Below are positions 1-12,054 of a stretch of DNA of 64,000 nucleotides, piece by piece; positions within the stretch are counted from its first letter, which is position 1, and each line of letters begins with the position of its first letter. This DNA comes from Tetracentron sinense (taxonomy: Eukaryota; Streptophyta; Magnoliopsida; Trochodendrales; Trochodendraceae), in contig CM026568.1 in the NCBI GenBank assembly GCA_015143295.1, forward strand, positions 35,038,441-35,102,440, written 5' to 3'. Made by a program: the position numbers and the translations under genes. The notes beneath the pieces were generated by a model. It was not told the origin of the DNA and made no database searches. It saw only the letters and a list, made by a program, of their open reading frames with translations.

Positions 1-102
1 ACATTTCAAAAGACAGTGATGGATCCCAAATCATCTAAACAGGAATCACAAAATGCTAAATGGCCTCCACCCTGGAGGAACCATGAACAGTTACAAGTAT
101 AA
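1..102 (+). CDS. Possible C-terminal end of an unidentified gene, cut by the window edge
   Basis: Frame 1 is open from the first base to a TAA at 100-102. It gives 33 residues ending in a proline- and tryptophan-containing tail (WPPPWRNHEQLQV). The composition looks more protein-like than the AT-rich DNA that follows, and 103-560 could be its 3' UTR. No family is recognised. A chance open frame of this length is quite possible, so this is only a candidate. Confidence 0.28.
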   Translation, partial: TFQKTVMDPKSSKQESQNAKWPPPWRNHEQLQV

Positions 103-1076
103 CCGGTTATTCCTGGCTCGTGCGACATTCAGTAGTAGGTATTTATTGATCTTTCTTTTGCCTTGCTGAGTTGCAGAGTTTGGTGAATTGAGTGGATTAG
201 TTCGCAGTTTTGAGCTGCATTTTCTTTGGGTAAACCAATCATTTAGTTTCGAGTTAGCATTGTGACTCTTGTAAATGTAATCTGTTTATCAGCTTCCGTC
301 TGTTGAACTGTTTGAGAATCTGCAATAACTAGTTCAAATGCTCTAGTGCACCGGATAAGGAGCTTCTCTATCTGGACTGTACTGTATTTTTGTCGACAGG
401 AATTGGCTTTACCAAACTGGACCCAAAGTTAAGATGATTCAGACAGCATTGGTAGCTAGAAGCACCTCAACCAACTTTGCCCCTTTTAAGTTATGGCCCA
501 TTAAGTGAATGAGTGCAATTTGATCTGACTGCTGGTAGGGGAAGTCGTAAATACACGCTAGATATAAGAAATATTCATCTTAGAAATTAATATAGTTAGG
601 ATGAATGGAATTAAATTATATGATATGGATTATGGGTGTGCACTGTGCAGTACCATCTCAAATCAAATTTTCAGGTGTGCCCCCCATGCCATTAAAATGG
701 GCTCTTTTATCCAAGGACCAAGGCCCATCCCTTGCATGGGCCATATCCCAAAACTCACTCTGCCTAATATAATGACTTAATTCATCCACCTTCAGTCGTC
801 AATTTTTTTTTTTTTTTAATTCATATACCTTCAACCGTATTGTAGTGGACTGACTTGTGAAGGTGGAACAGCCTATGATTGGGAAGACTATTGGGCTATA
901 TGACTCACCCAGGATGTGGACGGGCCGCGGATCGGGTTATGACACACCCAAGAAGTGGACGGCCGCCGATCCTTATTGGACATTGAACGCGACGTGGTGG
1001 ACCTGATCAATTATCACATTTTGTTTCACTTAGCCAAATTGTAACTAATCATGCTTCTTCATATGAATTAGTTTAG
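103..1076. other. Spacer, no gene seen
   Basis: This stretch is AT-rich with T runs (for example 807-818) and no recognisable coding exon or RNA gene. Positions 103-560 might be a 3' UTR of the partial frame at the left edge. Positions 890-1000 are locally GC-richer and contain two similar phrases around GTGGACGG, without a recognisable element. Confidence 0.5.
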
Positions 1077-1267
1077 GGATACTCCCAAAGTGTACTCCTA
1101 AATATACTCCAAAATCTTATCCCTTTATCTCAATTATAAACGGTTAGGATGAGAGCTGATGTGGCATTAGAAAAGATAAAATAAGCCAACTCAAATCCAG
1201 GCCTTTAGTGGTTTGTTATAAACGGTTAGAATTATGGAATATATTCGGGAATATATTTGGGAGTACC
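1077..1267. mobile_element. MITE-like inverted-repeat element, about 190 bp
   Basis: The left end reads GGATACTCCCAAA and the reverse complement of the right end reads GGTACTCCCAAAT. Both ends continue with related ATATACTCC/ATATATTCC phrases. An internal AAACGGTTAG phrase occurs twice (1139 and 1221). There is no coding capacity. I could not define a target-site duplication, so the superfamily is open. Confidence 0.45.
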
Positions 1268-3010
1268 TATAGATTGACTCTGTTAATATTAGTATATATG
1301 AACAATGCTTTGTTTACTTTTTAGTTGTCCCTGATTTTTTTTCTAATTTTAAATAATAAAACAAAAATAAAAGTGATTAGACTTTTTCTAAAAAAAAATG
1401 TTATAGTATTTTGTCTTTCTTGTATAAAATGGGGGGAAAGTAGACAACAATTGAAATCGGGAAAGTGAACGTAGCATGTTCAACAGTGCGGAAAGGCGAG
1501 GTTTAAAGTTGGGCAACTCGCACCATCGTTCATGTCGACGCATCGCTATCACAATTCACACACACTTAATGGGTTTGGTGGCCCACCATTGAAGTATGAC
1601 TGACACATTTTTTAAATTAAAGTGAAGAAACATATGATTTGTTTTAGGGAGTTAATTAATCCCACGCTCCCTGTCTTTCTTAATCAGATCCTACCACGTC
1701 TACAGTCATCAAACGGTTCTTAATCTGTTACGTGTAAATAGTCTGTGATCGTGTGCATTGGCGGCAGCCGGCACTTGACGTGGATTGCAAGAACTCACAA
1801 CATTGAATATATAAAGTAATTAAGAATAAATATTTGATTAGATTAGGAGAAGTCTAATAAACGTTTTTATTAGAATAAAGTTTCAACCTTCATTGGCCTG
1901 TCGGCGTCAGCATTTCGTCATTCCTTTTCGCTCCCATTGGGCGCCGTGCCGATATCACTGACCCCTTTTTTGTTTTCATTTGTTATTATAAAAAAAACCA
2001 CCAGCTTATGAGCTTATGAGAATGACCAAACCATGTTTTACACTTAACCTTTGTCAATGACTTCCACGTGGCATATTTCATTGGCCTCTATTTTCTACTT
2101 TGGTTCATGCAACATTCTTTTAATTGATCTAATAAGAAAATATCACATCACCCTTCTAATTATTGTTCTTCCTTCCTAATTAAGTGATGGGTTAATTACT
2201 CACCTTCACTCACTCACATTCAATTTTTTTTAATTACAATTAATTAAATTGTAACAATAAATATTTATTTTTTCTTCTAATTCTACTATTTAATTGCAAC
2301 TAATTAAGTTGTAACATTTGAATTATTAAAAATATGAAGTTTAAGGGTCTCTTCTTCTTTCCTTCCACATTCTCATTCTTTCATTGCAATTTATTAAATT
2401 GTAACATCTACTACCCTCAAATTTTCTAACTCTTAGTCTACTTTCTCCCTAATCCCTTATAAATAATAGACAAATTCACAAGACACTTTTCATTCTCAAA
2501 CATGTAAGGATTTGGCATGCTGTACATTTTAGTTAATATCTAGAGTGAAAATCTTAAAAATTGTTTGTTTTTACAGCAGCTATTAGGAAGTTCTTAAGTC
2601 GGGTGTATTATGGCATAAGTGGATTTTCGGGTACTATATTATGGATAATTTGATGTTATTGGAAGCTGTCAGGTTTTGGTTCTGGAATTACCTAACTTTA
2701 TACTTATGGGTCTCTATATGAAGCTTTGGCAGAGTATTAGTATATTTTAGGTACTATTTTGGGTCTTCTATTTTTCTCTTGCAGTAGCGATTTGAAATAG
2801 TATAGATTATTCTCACTGAAATTAATGAGATCCACGCTATCATTGATATGAGGAGTAAAAAATGAAATTTAAATTATTCTTGATATTCATTGGTGTTAAA
2901 ATGTCAAGTAGTTTCATCTAAAGTTTTTCATCTCTCAATTAATTATAAAAAAAATTAACAATAATAAACGAAGGAAAATGATATTTTCTAAAATAATAGT
3001 CTACTCTAAA
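1268..3010. other. AT-rich spacer, no gene seen
   Basis: No coding exon is visible. Positions 2225-2410 contain at least three imperfect copies of an AATTGCAATTAATTAAATTGTAACA-like phrase, an AT-rich degenerate repeat. The rest is simple AT-rich plant intergenic DNA. Confidence 0.5.
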
Positions 3011-3670
3011 TCTCTCCTTATATATAAATAAATATAAATATATATAAATTATATTGATTTACTTAGGTTATAATTAATTATATTAACTCTCTAATTAGTA
3101 AATACTCTATAAGAAATTGAATTTATTGACATGGTATCTCTATTTTATTTTTATTTTACATTTTGTTATATTATGTAAATCAGTGGAAGTGTTAAAATGA
3201 GTTTCACTAGAAATTTTTTTTAATTAGATGTTGTTTCGGAATAGAAAGGGATTAACATTTTCTCTTCTATGCTTACTATTCTTTATAATAACTAATTATT
3301 TAAATAGAATTATTTAAAGAACTTATTTATTTACAAGAAATATCATCATCTCTAAAACTTTTAAATAATTTTGACATATTAAATTTTTAGATGAGATGAG
3401 ATAATTTTTTTTATAAGGATGCAATCTTACTTTCTTGAATTATATAATAATAAGATAAAAATTTATATATAACAATAAAATTATTAAATTAGTTACTTTT
3501 AATATGATACATATAAAAAATCTCACAAGAGATGACTAAACTATCATCATTTTTCTTCTATTTTATTTATATATTTTTTCTTACTGTCTATTTTTAATTT
3601 TCTCATCATATTTTTCATTTATTCATTTTCTTTCAACACCCCGTGCATTTTTGCATGGGGTTTTTGCTAG
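3011..3670 (+). mobile_element. Helitron-like non-autonomous element
   Basis: The 3' end is diagnostic in form. A hairpin at 3639-3660 (CCCCGTGCA, TTTT loop, TGCATGGGG, one G-T pair) is followed after a short T run by CTAG at 3667-3670 and then a T. This matches the rule of a subterminal hairpin plus CTRR with insertion between A and T. A plausible 5' end TCTCTCC lies at 3011, directly after an A, but this end is weakly supported. No Rep/helicase coding sequence is present. Other AT-rich 5' starts are possible. Confidence 0.5.
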
Positions 3671-4726
3671 TGTGTATATATATATATATATATTTTGCTA
3701 CATGTTATACGGTCAGCAGCAACTCGATTCCGAGTGTGAGCATATCAACCGTTACACTAATACTGATCTTTAATCTCGTGAGAAATGTCTCTCAATTATT
3801 TCAATAAGTGATTAGCGGATAGGGCATCAATCAACATGTCAATTTTAACACTTCTTTTAATTATGGTTAAGCTTAAATAAATTAAAATTAATAAGTCATT
3901 TCTAAATAACAAGGTTAAATAGATGAACCTCAGGGGTGAATGAATTTTAACCATAGTTAGTGGAAATCAAATTAGAGTCAATTGAAATTGATCTCAAGGA
4001 GACTTCAATTGCACCCACAAGTCAACACTTGTCCCTTTTAACCCTTATTAACTATGGTTAAGACTTACTAACCCTTAGAGTTTAACCATATAACCTTAGT
4101 TTCTAGAAAAAAAAGTATTTTTCTATGGTTAAGAACTTTTAACCCTTAGGGTTAATATTCTTTTAATAATTTTACAAAAATCATTGTTATATTATTGAAC
4201 CCCAATGATTAATAAATTCTAACCACAAATAATAGTACTTAAAAAAGACACATGAAACCTTGTCGGTGCGATTGAACATGGGGAGAGTTTAATCGCAATA
4301 AACTGTGATCTGATCTTCTGTTAGTGGGTGTTAAAAAGGTAGAAGTAGACCAATGAAGACCGACATTTGGCTACAATACACGCCAAACATTTCCCCCCTT
4401 TTTACTCTTTCTCGATACATAAAAGTTCCCTCATGCATAAATGCTAAATTTGAAAAGATTAGTATGAAATATTTACTAATATAAAAAGAATGGCCAAGTT
4501 CAAAACCTTTATTAAATTCTCCGGCAAAAAAAAAAAAAAGTATATTAAATTTTTGTTTAATTACAACACTGTCCTTACTCATATATAAAAACAATGTAAT
4601 TTTAAAAGTTAATTGAATTTTTGTTTAATTTTCGAACTACCACTTTATCAAATATAAGAGAAGATCTAGAATATAGTGTTGTTGTACCTTAACAAAAAAA
4701 AAAGTAATTGAATTTTTACTATTCTC
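3671..4726. repeat. Spacer with copies of a dispersed 'ttaaccatagtt' repeat
   Basis: It opens with a (TA)n tract at about 3675-3692. Positions 3840-4310 carry the phrases 'gtgaatgaattttaaccatagtt' and 'ccttttaacccttattaactatggttaag' in both orientations, then a 'ggtgcgattgaac' tail. The same phrases recur upstream of NTF2 and at 44930-45285. There is no coding sequence. Confidence 0.5.
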
Positions 4727-7165
4727 TATAACGACCCCAAAACCCTACTTTGTTCATAATGGGACTTTGGGTCCGCCACATTATTTATCTCTACTTAACC
4801 TCCATAGCAATAAGGCAAAACTAAAATATAATTCTCTCAAAATAGTAACTATAAAATTTCTTTCGATATATATAATCCAAACCATCCTGAACAACTGAAA
4901 TAAGTCCACATAACCCACTATGATCGGATAGAATAAAGTCATCAAATAAAAATAAGTAGTCTAAGCAACATCATAAAATAACATAAGTCTAAAAATAAAC
5001 AATTCAGCAAGTAAACTATGATCTACTAGTAGGAATAACTATCAAAATCTCTGACTCCCTCCTCAGGAAGCTCACCTGCTTCTCCTTCTTCAAAACACTC
5101 ATCTTCCACCCAAGAAGCAACTGTCTGATCTGCACTAGACCTGAACGACAATAACAGGTCGACTGAGTATTGAATGCTCAACAGATATCCAATCTAACCA
5201 ACAATAGTACATGCATATATCCAATATCCAAATCATACAACAATTCTAAAATCAATAGCAGTTTAATATAATATAAATATAATCAAAGTGCAGAAACATG
5301 TGAACATCATGCCATGACTTAGCTTGACTCGTGTACTTGTATGACTCTTGGAGTAGTAACTCTTGAATTTGTACCATGAATGTCATGCATGCTTATTTTC
5401 CCATAAAAATAGTCAACGAGGTCTTTGTATTTAGATCCATAGAGATGCATCGATAGAAACATAAGCCCCTAGAGCTCTTAGATACCAAATGTCCATGATA
5501 ATTATCCAGGACTTGAAATCTTATCTATGGAGAGCATCAACGATTACCGGAGCTACTTGAAATTCAGGATCCTTGTAAAATCATGCGTTGTCTTTATCCT
5601 TGTACTTGTATTTCAGTGTTCAGAATCCTTGTAGTTGTAATTCAGTGTTAAGAGTCCTTGTACTTGTCCTTGTCCTTGTATTTCAATATCTAGTGTCCAT
5701 GCAGTGTCCGTGTTCATGCTTGTGTACCCGTGAGACTTGTAAACTACCACACATGTGAACTTGTGCTTGAGTGTCATGATTAACATCCGAATTCGGTTAT
5801 CACCTAAAATTCATCTTCCGTCAAGAAACTCCGCTAGGTTATATCTCCCTAGTTAGAGAATTCCTAACATGAAGAACTTCCTCTAGGTTTTGACCTATCC
5901 GAATATCAATCACCATGCAACATGAATAAACATAATTTATCATAACATACATTGTATCTTATCATGCTCTTGCTAACATTTCTAACATCATTACTAGACA
6001 TAATTCATCATATCATATCTTATCGTACTCATACAAACCTTTTAATATCATCATTTTAAAACTTAGTGTTCCTATGCATTTCAACAAACATCTACCATGT
6101 GTTAGTTATGTACAATGCTCTTCCCATTTTCACATTTCATAACCAAAACATACTCATCCATAACCACATTCACACAATCATTATCCATCTCTTCTCCATT
6201 TTAGTCCATCCTCCATCATTTCCATACATCCATAATCCATAATTCAATTTAAGCAACTAACATAAGAATTCATCCATATTCCTTTTTAAACATGCAATTA
6301 TTTTACTAATTCATCATTTATCATGCTAAATCAATAATCATAATAATACAAGAGTTAGACTAGATATGATTTCAACCTCAATTCATATTTTTAATTCCTT
6401 AATTCATGTGTATTCATGTAAATATTTTGATAATCCATAAACATTCATATCTTAACATATAAAAACATTACTAGGGTTGAATTAGAAATGATATCAACCT
6501 TAGGGATTCTTCCCTTGAATCCAAGTTGCTAGGTGAAGCTCCTTCAAGCCTTGAATTTACTCCCCAAGCTAGGTCTTCTTCTTCTCCAAGCAAATTACTT
6601 CTCTTCCAAGCCAATCTTCTTGAAACCCTAGGAATTTCTCCAAATTAGGTTAGAAATCCTTTAGAGTCTAAAACCCTCGAATTAGAAGTGTTATTTGTAG
6701 CCTATGGGTTAAAAACCTCAAAATCTGCATCTTTTATTAAAAATTCTTGGCGCAACTGCGATTGATCGCACATATGTTGCGATCGATCGCATAACACTGC
6801 GATCTATCGCACATGATGGCGATCTATCGTAAATTCACTCGAAACATTTCCCCAAATTTCGATTGAGTGCAATCCATCGCACCCACCTGCGATCGATAGC
6901 AGCTCTCGGTGCGATCTATCGCACTTGGAGCTGATCCGTCACAAATAGCACAGAACCTTGACCCCATTTTTTTGATTGAGTGCGATCAATTGTAGGTAAC
7001 CTGCTATCGATCGTATGCTCTGTTTTCGACTCCCCCTTAACCCCTTATGCATTTTAGACACCTCACATTGTTTAATTCTAATTAAACATGCATAATAACA
7101 CAACCAAGACTAATCTATCCTTATTAATAACATTAATGACATGAAAAAAAGTTCGGATCTCTACA
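4727..7165 (-). repeat. 3' LTR of the gypsy element
   Basis: On the coding strand it begins TGTAGAGATCCGAAC at 7165 and ends with GGGTCGTTATA at 4727. It aligns end to end with 12055-14502. It contains two internal repeat zones: a CTTGTACTTGT-rich zone at about 5560-5760 and a CGATCGATCG palindrome cluster at about 6757-7015. Confidence 0.9.
6757..7015. repeat. Cluster of CGATCGATCGC-type palindromes in U3 of the 3' LTR
   Basis: About nine variants of TGCGATCGATCGCA (often with CTATCG, TTGATCG or CCATCG in the middle) lie within 260 bp. A homologous cluster is in the other LTR at about 14088-14355. Each unit is a perfect or near-perfect palindrome. On the coding strand they lie in the first 150-410 bp of U3, where promoter or enhancer elements would be expected. 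Function is unknown. Confidence 0.75.
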
Positions 7166-7180
7166 CCCTCCCCCCTTAAA
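7166..7180 (-). promoter_or_regulatory. Polypurine tract of the gypsy element
   Basis: On the coding strand TTTAAGGGGGGAGGG directly precedes the TGTAGAG start of the 3' LTR. Position and composition are those of the plus-strand primer of LTR retrotransposons. Confidence 0.85.
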
Positions 7181-7199
7181 AGAATTTCATCCCCGAAAT

Positions 7200-7530
7200 T
7201 TATGCACCTTAGACAAAAAAATCTGGGTACTTTTCGTGGACTTCGACTTCCCTCTCCCAAGTAGCTTCTTATTTAGAGTGATGCTCCCATTTCAAGAGTA
7301 CAAGAGGAATGACCTTAGTACGCAAGACTTACTCCTCCCGGTCCAAAATTTGATCCGATTATTCAACTAGAGTCAAATCTTCTCAGATTTTCAAGAGATC
7401 TAAATTAATGACGTGCGAAGGATCCAAGATGTACTTTTTCAACATGAAGATGTGGAAGACATTATGCACACCTGCCATGTGAGGCGGTAATGTAACCCGA
7501 TAAACAACTTCTTCGACTTAGATGATGATC
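7200..7530 (-). pseudogene. Integrase C-terminal and chromodomain-like tail, with stops
   Basis: The minus strand translates to a decayed chromovirus integrase tail: a VYRVTLPPHMAGVHNVFH block, a DQILDREE block, then KVIPLVLLKWEHH and EATWERE. At least four in-frame stops interrupt it. The final block resembles the chromodomain-type tail that directs chromovirus integration. The call follows the pattern of the family, not a profile search. Confidence 0.7.
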
Positions 7531-8703
7531 TCAAAAGGACTCACATGGACTAAGCTTGCCCCGCTTGCCGAATCTCATCACCCCCTTCGTAAGTGAGATC
7601 TTGACAAATACAAAATCTCCCACTTGGAACTCAAGATCTCTCATGCGAGTATTGGCATAGCTCTTCTGCCTACTCTGAGCTGCTTTCAACCTCTCTCTGA
7701 TCAACTGAATTCTATCTACAGTCTGACAAATGAGCTCAGGACCCAAAAACTTCCTCTCGCCAACTTCTTCCCAACACAAAAGTGAACGATAACTTCTCTC
7801 ATAGAGTGTTTCAAATGGCGTCATCTGAATACTTGCTTGATAGCTATTGTTGGAGGCAAATTCAACCAAAGGCAAGTGATCATCCCAACTACCCTTGAAG
7901 TCCAACATGCAAGCCCGTAGCATGTCATTTATGATCTGGTTCATCCTCTCAGTTTGTCCATCTTTATGTGGATGAAATACCATACTGAAATCTAAACGGG
8001 AACTCATGGCCTGCTGAAAACTCTTTCAGAACTTGGAAGTAAATCTCGGGTCTCGATCAAATACAATGCTGACTGACACCCCATGCAAACAGGCTATCTC
8101 TTTGATATAGAGGCTAACCAACTGGTTGGAGTTGAAAGTGGTCTGATAAGGAAGAAAATGAGCAGACTTAGTCAACCTATCGACCACGACCCAAATGACA
8201 TCAAAGTTCTTAGCCGTTCTTGGTAAACCAACAATGAAATCCATTGAGATATTTTTCCACTTCTACTCGGGAATAGAAAGAGACTGAAGAAGTCCTGCCA
8301 GTCTCCGGTGTTCGGCCTTCACTTGCTGACAAACCAAATACTTGAATACATAAGTAGCCACGCCCTTTTTCATACTATTCCATTAGAAATACTTCTTGAG
8401 GTTCTAGTACATCTTAGTACCTCCTGGATGGATAGTGTACTTAGACTTGTGTGCTTCATCCAAAATCTCACTTCTTAAATCTTCATTATCTGAAACACAA
8501 AGTTTATCCTTGAAAGAGATTCCACTATCTCTCTCGGAGAAATCCTCAAACCCGTTGCTAATCGACTTGTTCATGGCAATGTGTAGTTCTCCATCATTCC
8601 ACTGCAGGTCTTTAATACTGTCCAAGATGGTTGGCCTGACCTTAATGTTGGCCATTAAAGCTCCAAACTTTCCAACACTGAAACTTGTATAAAGGCTAGA
8701 CAC
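7531..8703 (-). pseudogene. Gypsy integrase (zinc-binding region and catalytic core), broken
   Basis: Reading down the minus strand, a histidine-containing N-terminal region (8404-8703) is followed by a Cys-type knuckle near 8330 in which the first cysteine is replaced by tyrosine (KYLVCQQ). The catalytic core follows with the acidic residues in VVVDRLTKS, FDRDPRF and GQTERMNQ (8244-7930), then a GDFVFVK segment. Frameshifts and stops separate 8404-8703, 8026-8244 and 7531-8007. The lost cysteine and the stops show a non-functional copy. Confidence 0.85.
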
Positions 8704-8859
8704 CTTTTCAAGTATCTTTCATTCTTGGACCATCAAGTGTGCCAAGAATCCAATAGGTCGCCTACTTAGCGCATCCGCCACCACATTTGCTTTCCCTGGG
8801 TGGTACTGGATAGAGTAATCATAATTCTTGAGAAATTTCACCCATCGGCATTGCCTCAA

Positions 8860-10074
8860 ATTCAGCTCTTTCTATGAGAACAAATACTTTAAACTCTTGT
8901 GATCGGTGAATACTTCAAACTGCTCACCGTACAAGTAGTGTCTCCAGATATTGAGAGCAAAGATTAATGCTGCCAACTCCAAATCATGGGTAGGATAGTT
9001 CTTCTCATAGTCTTTCAACTGCCGGGAAGCATAAGCAATAACTTTTCTATGCTGCATAAAAACACAACCTAACCCAATGAGTGAGGCGTCACTATACACC
9101 ACAAAACCTCCGCTACCGGATGGTACAGTCAAGATGGGGGCGGTAGTGAGACGCTTGTTCAATTCAAAAAACTTCTCGTATTTCTCATTCCATTTGAATC
9201 TGGCATTCTTTTAAGTTAGATGAGTGAGCGGTGCTGCCAAACTGGAGAAACCTTCCACAAATCTTCGATAATATCCAGCTAGGCCCAAGAAACTTTGAAT
9301 CTTTGTGACGTTCTTTGGGCTTCCCCAATTTGGCATTGCTTCTATTTTAACAGGGTCAACTGAAATCCCCTCTCCTAATACCATATGGCCTAGAAATGCT
9401 ACTTTTTCTAGCCAAAACTCGTACTTGCTAAGCTTAGCATACAGCTCATGCTCACGAAGTCTCTTTAGCGTGGCCTAGAGATATATCTCATGCTCTTTGT
9501 GGGTCTTAGAATACACCAGAATATCATCCACAATCACGATCACAAAGCGGTCAAGAGTTGGTTTGAAAATTCTATTCATGAGATCCATAAAAGCTACCAG
9601 AGCATTTGTCAAACCAGATGGCATGATAAAGAATTCGTAATGCCCATATCTGGTTCGGAAAGCAGACTTAGGCACATCTTCCGCCTTCATCTTCAACTGA
9701 TGGCAGTTTGACCTTAAATCGATATTGGAGAAATATTTTGCCCATTGCAACTAATTAAACAAGTCATTGATCCTAGGCAAAGGATATTTGTTCCTGATAG
9801 TAACCTTGTTCAATTGCTGTTAGTCGATGCATATTCTCATCGAACCATCCTTCTTCTTCACAAACAAAATCGGGGCTCTCCAAGGTGATATACTTGGGCG
9901 AATAAAACCTAGATTGAGCAACTCTTCAATCTGTTCCTTTAGCTCTTTCAACTTTGCTGGAGTCATCCTATATGGCGTCTTGGAGATGGGTGACGTGTCC
10001 GGAGCTAACTCAATTGCAAACTCTACTTCTTTCTTTATCCAGCGGTAAACCCGACAAGTTTTTGGGAAATACAT
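8860..10074 (-). pseudogene. Gypsy reverse transcriptase and RNase H, broken
   Basis: The reverse transcriptase covers 10074 to about 9475. It shows the entry block ([22 protein letters not shown]), the [20 protein letters not shown] block and the active-site block [12 protein letters not shown]. The RNase H domain is at 9162-8872, with VVYSDAS, the [18 protein letters not shown] segment and TDHKSLKYL. Stops lie between the open pieces. The order RT then RNase H then integrase is that of gypsy, not copia, elements. Confidence 0.9.
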
Positions 10075-10500
10075 CCATGAATTCCTCTACAACAAGGATA
10101 CTTGAAGAATATGGTGCTTTCAAGGTAGCAAAACTCAATGCCGCAAATCGAGCTAAGTCTTTCTTCTTCAACCCTTGGAAACGAAAAGGAGGCTCACCGA
10201 TTGGCCTAAAGTTGACTACTTTCTCAAAACAGTCGACATGCCCATGGTATTTGAAAAGCCAATCCATGCCTAGTATGACATCGAAGTCTTGGAATTCAAG
10301 GACAATCAGATCAACTAACATTTCTCTCTGACCCACTCGAATATCACAAGCTTGATAGACCTTATCAGTGATGACTGAACTACCAACAGGAGTGACAATC
10401 GACAGTTCACAGTCTAGCAGACTTGGATCCATCGAAAATTCTCAGGCAAAACTGGGAGTAACGAATAAGTGAGTAGAACCAGCATCAACCAACACATGAG
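10010..10500 (-). pseudogene. Gypsy aspartic protease, broken
   Basis: The minus strand encodes LVDAGSTH, an active-site loop of the retropepsin type (DAG at 10478-10486), followed eleven codons later by an in-frame TGA at 10442-10444. Downstream 10432-10010 continues with a LIVLEFQDFDVILGMDWL block typical of plant gypsy proteases and runs into the linker to the reverse transcriptase. Confidence 0.8.
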
Positions 10501-10840
10501 CTAAGAAATCACTTACCAACAAAGTGCCTACATTTAATATATAAGTAAGTATGTCAAATCACGTGCATAAACAGATAATATATATTTAGCATGTTGATAC
10601 CTAATAGCAAACATCATCATAGCATAATCACAATACTAGAATACATAACTAAATTTATAATTAAATGTACCCTGCACAACGTCGTTAGACGCCTGTGCAT
10701 CCTGCTCTGAGGTAGCAAACACTCGACCCTAAGCTAGCTGACAGGGCTACTGAGGTCTAAGACCCTGGGGTGGCCTCTACTACATGGGCTACCTGTCTGG
10801 GGGTCTGACTCTCTGAGGCTAAGCCTGCGGTGGTACCTGC

Positions 10841-11856
10841 CGAGCCTGAACTGGACAATCTCTAATCCGATGGGTAAGGTCTCCACAATGAAAACATCCC
10901 CCAGTAACTAATCGGCACTCCCCAACTGTGTGCCTCTTTCCACACTAGCCACATGGCGGATGGGTAGGTGCCCAAGGAGTAGGAGGAGCGGCTCGTAGAG
11001 TCTGAGGAGCCACTGGTACCGGCCTCTGGTAAGGGGTAGGCCTAGCAACTAGCCCTGGACCCGACATCCTCGGCCTCTTGTCCTAAGGATCATACTTGCT
11101 TGGTTGCATATTCTCTCTCTTCTTAAAAAATTCATCTGAATTCTTCTCAGTTATCAAAGCACGCCGGTACACATCCCTACATGTTTCGAGCTGAAGTATC
11201 GAAACCTTCTCCCAGATGAAATCCTTCAGACCTCGCTCAAACCTCTTTGCCTTCGTCCTCTCCATGGCGATCAAGTGAGGAGTGAACCTAAAAAGCTCCA
11301 CGAACTTGGCCTCATACTCAGCCACAGACATATTCCCTTGCTCTAAAGTAGAGAATTCAATCTCCTTCTGATCTCTCACAAACACTAGGAAATATCTCTC
11401 GTAGAAGACGTCGAGGAACTCTCCCCATGTCCACTCTTGCCCGGCTCGCACTTCGTTCCTCTGCCTAGATGCGGCCCTACACCAATGTTCAGCCTCGCCT
11501 TCCATAACGAAGGAGGCCCATTTCACCCTCTGCTCATCGGTGGGCTCGAACCCGAAGAAGATCTTCTCTAGTTACATGATATATGACTCGGCAACTGCGG
11601 GATCCGTGCTACCATAGAAGGCTAGAGGACCCATCTTCCTAAAAGCTTCCACTTCATGATGCCGGGGTGGGTGAACATCAATCAGCCTTTCCTACCTTAC
11701 TTGCCCTGCCGCTAGGAGTGCAGTCTGCTGAGTGATAACAGTAGCGATAGTCTCTAGTAAACTGCTCATATCCAGTGGACCATCATCATCAGGAGTGCCT
11801 CCTCTACTACTTCTTGTTCCATGACCCTCTCGGTACCCTCTCGTGCCCCGCCTCAT
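10841..11856 (-). pseudogene. Gypsy gag, broken
   Basis: A gag-like frame starts with ATG at 11856-11854 and encodes an RGTRGYREG-type basic N-terminus. It is interrupted by TAG and TAA codons before the open core at 11526-11083. That core has the Retrotrans_gag pattern (WASFVMEGEAEHWC, then FLDVFYERYF, and VAEYEAKFVEL). A CCHC zinc knuckle CFHCGDLTHRIRDC (C-X2-C-X4-H-X4-C) lies at 10855-10896. The region between core and knuckle is glycine- and proline-rich. Confidence 0.85.
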
Positions 11857-12035
11857 AGCTTAAATCCTGAAGCACAATCAACCATTTCATCATTTAGAAA
11901 TAGTTCCACAAACATTACTAATTCTAAACTTAAGCCTAGAATAAACCTAAGGTTCAAGACTTGATGTTGCTTTTCTACGATAGACCAATCCCCTATTCAT
12001 AAACACAATATTTTAGTCATAAGGACTCTAATGCC

Positions 12036-12054
12036 TTGGCTTTGATACTACCAC
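12036..12054 (-). promoter_or_regulatory. Primer-binding site of the gypsy element, diverged
   Basis: Immediately inside the 5' LTR the coding strand reads GTGGTAGTATCAAAGCC. This resembles the common plant site TGGTATCAGAGCC, complementary to initiator methionine tRNA, with a three-base insertion and one substitution. Confidence 0.7.

Noticed and set aside
6757-7015. CRISPR-like array appearance of the CGATCG palindromes
   Set aside because: This is a plant LTR; spacing and units vary and the same cluster is in both LTRs. It is not a repeat-spacer array.
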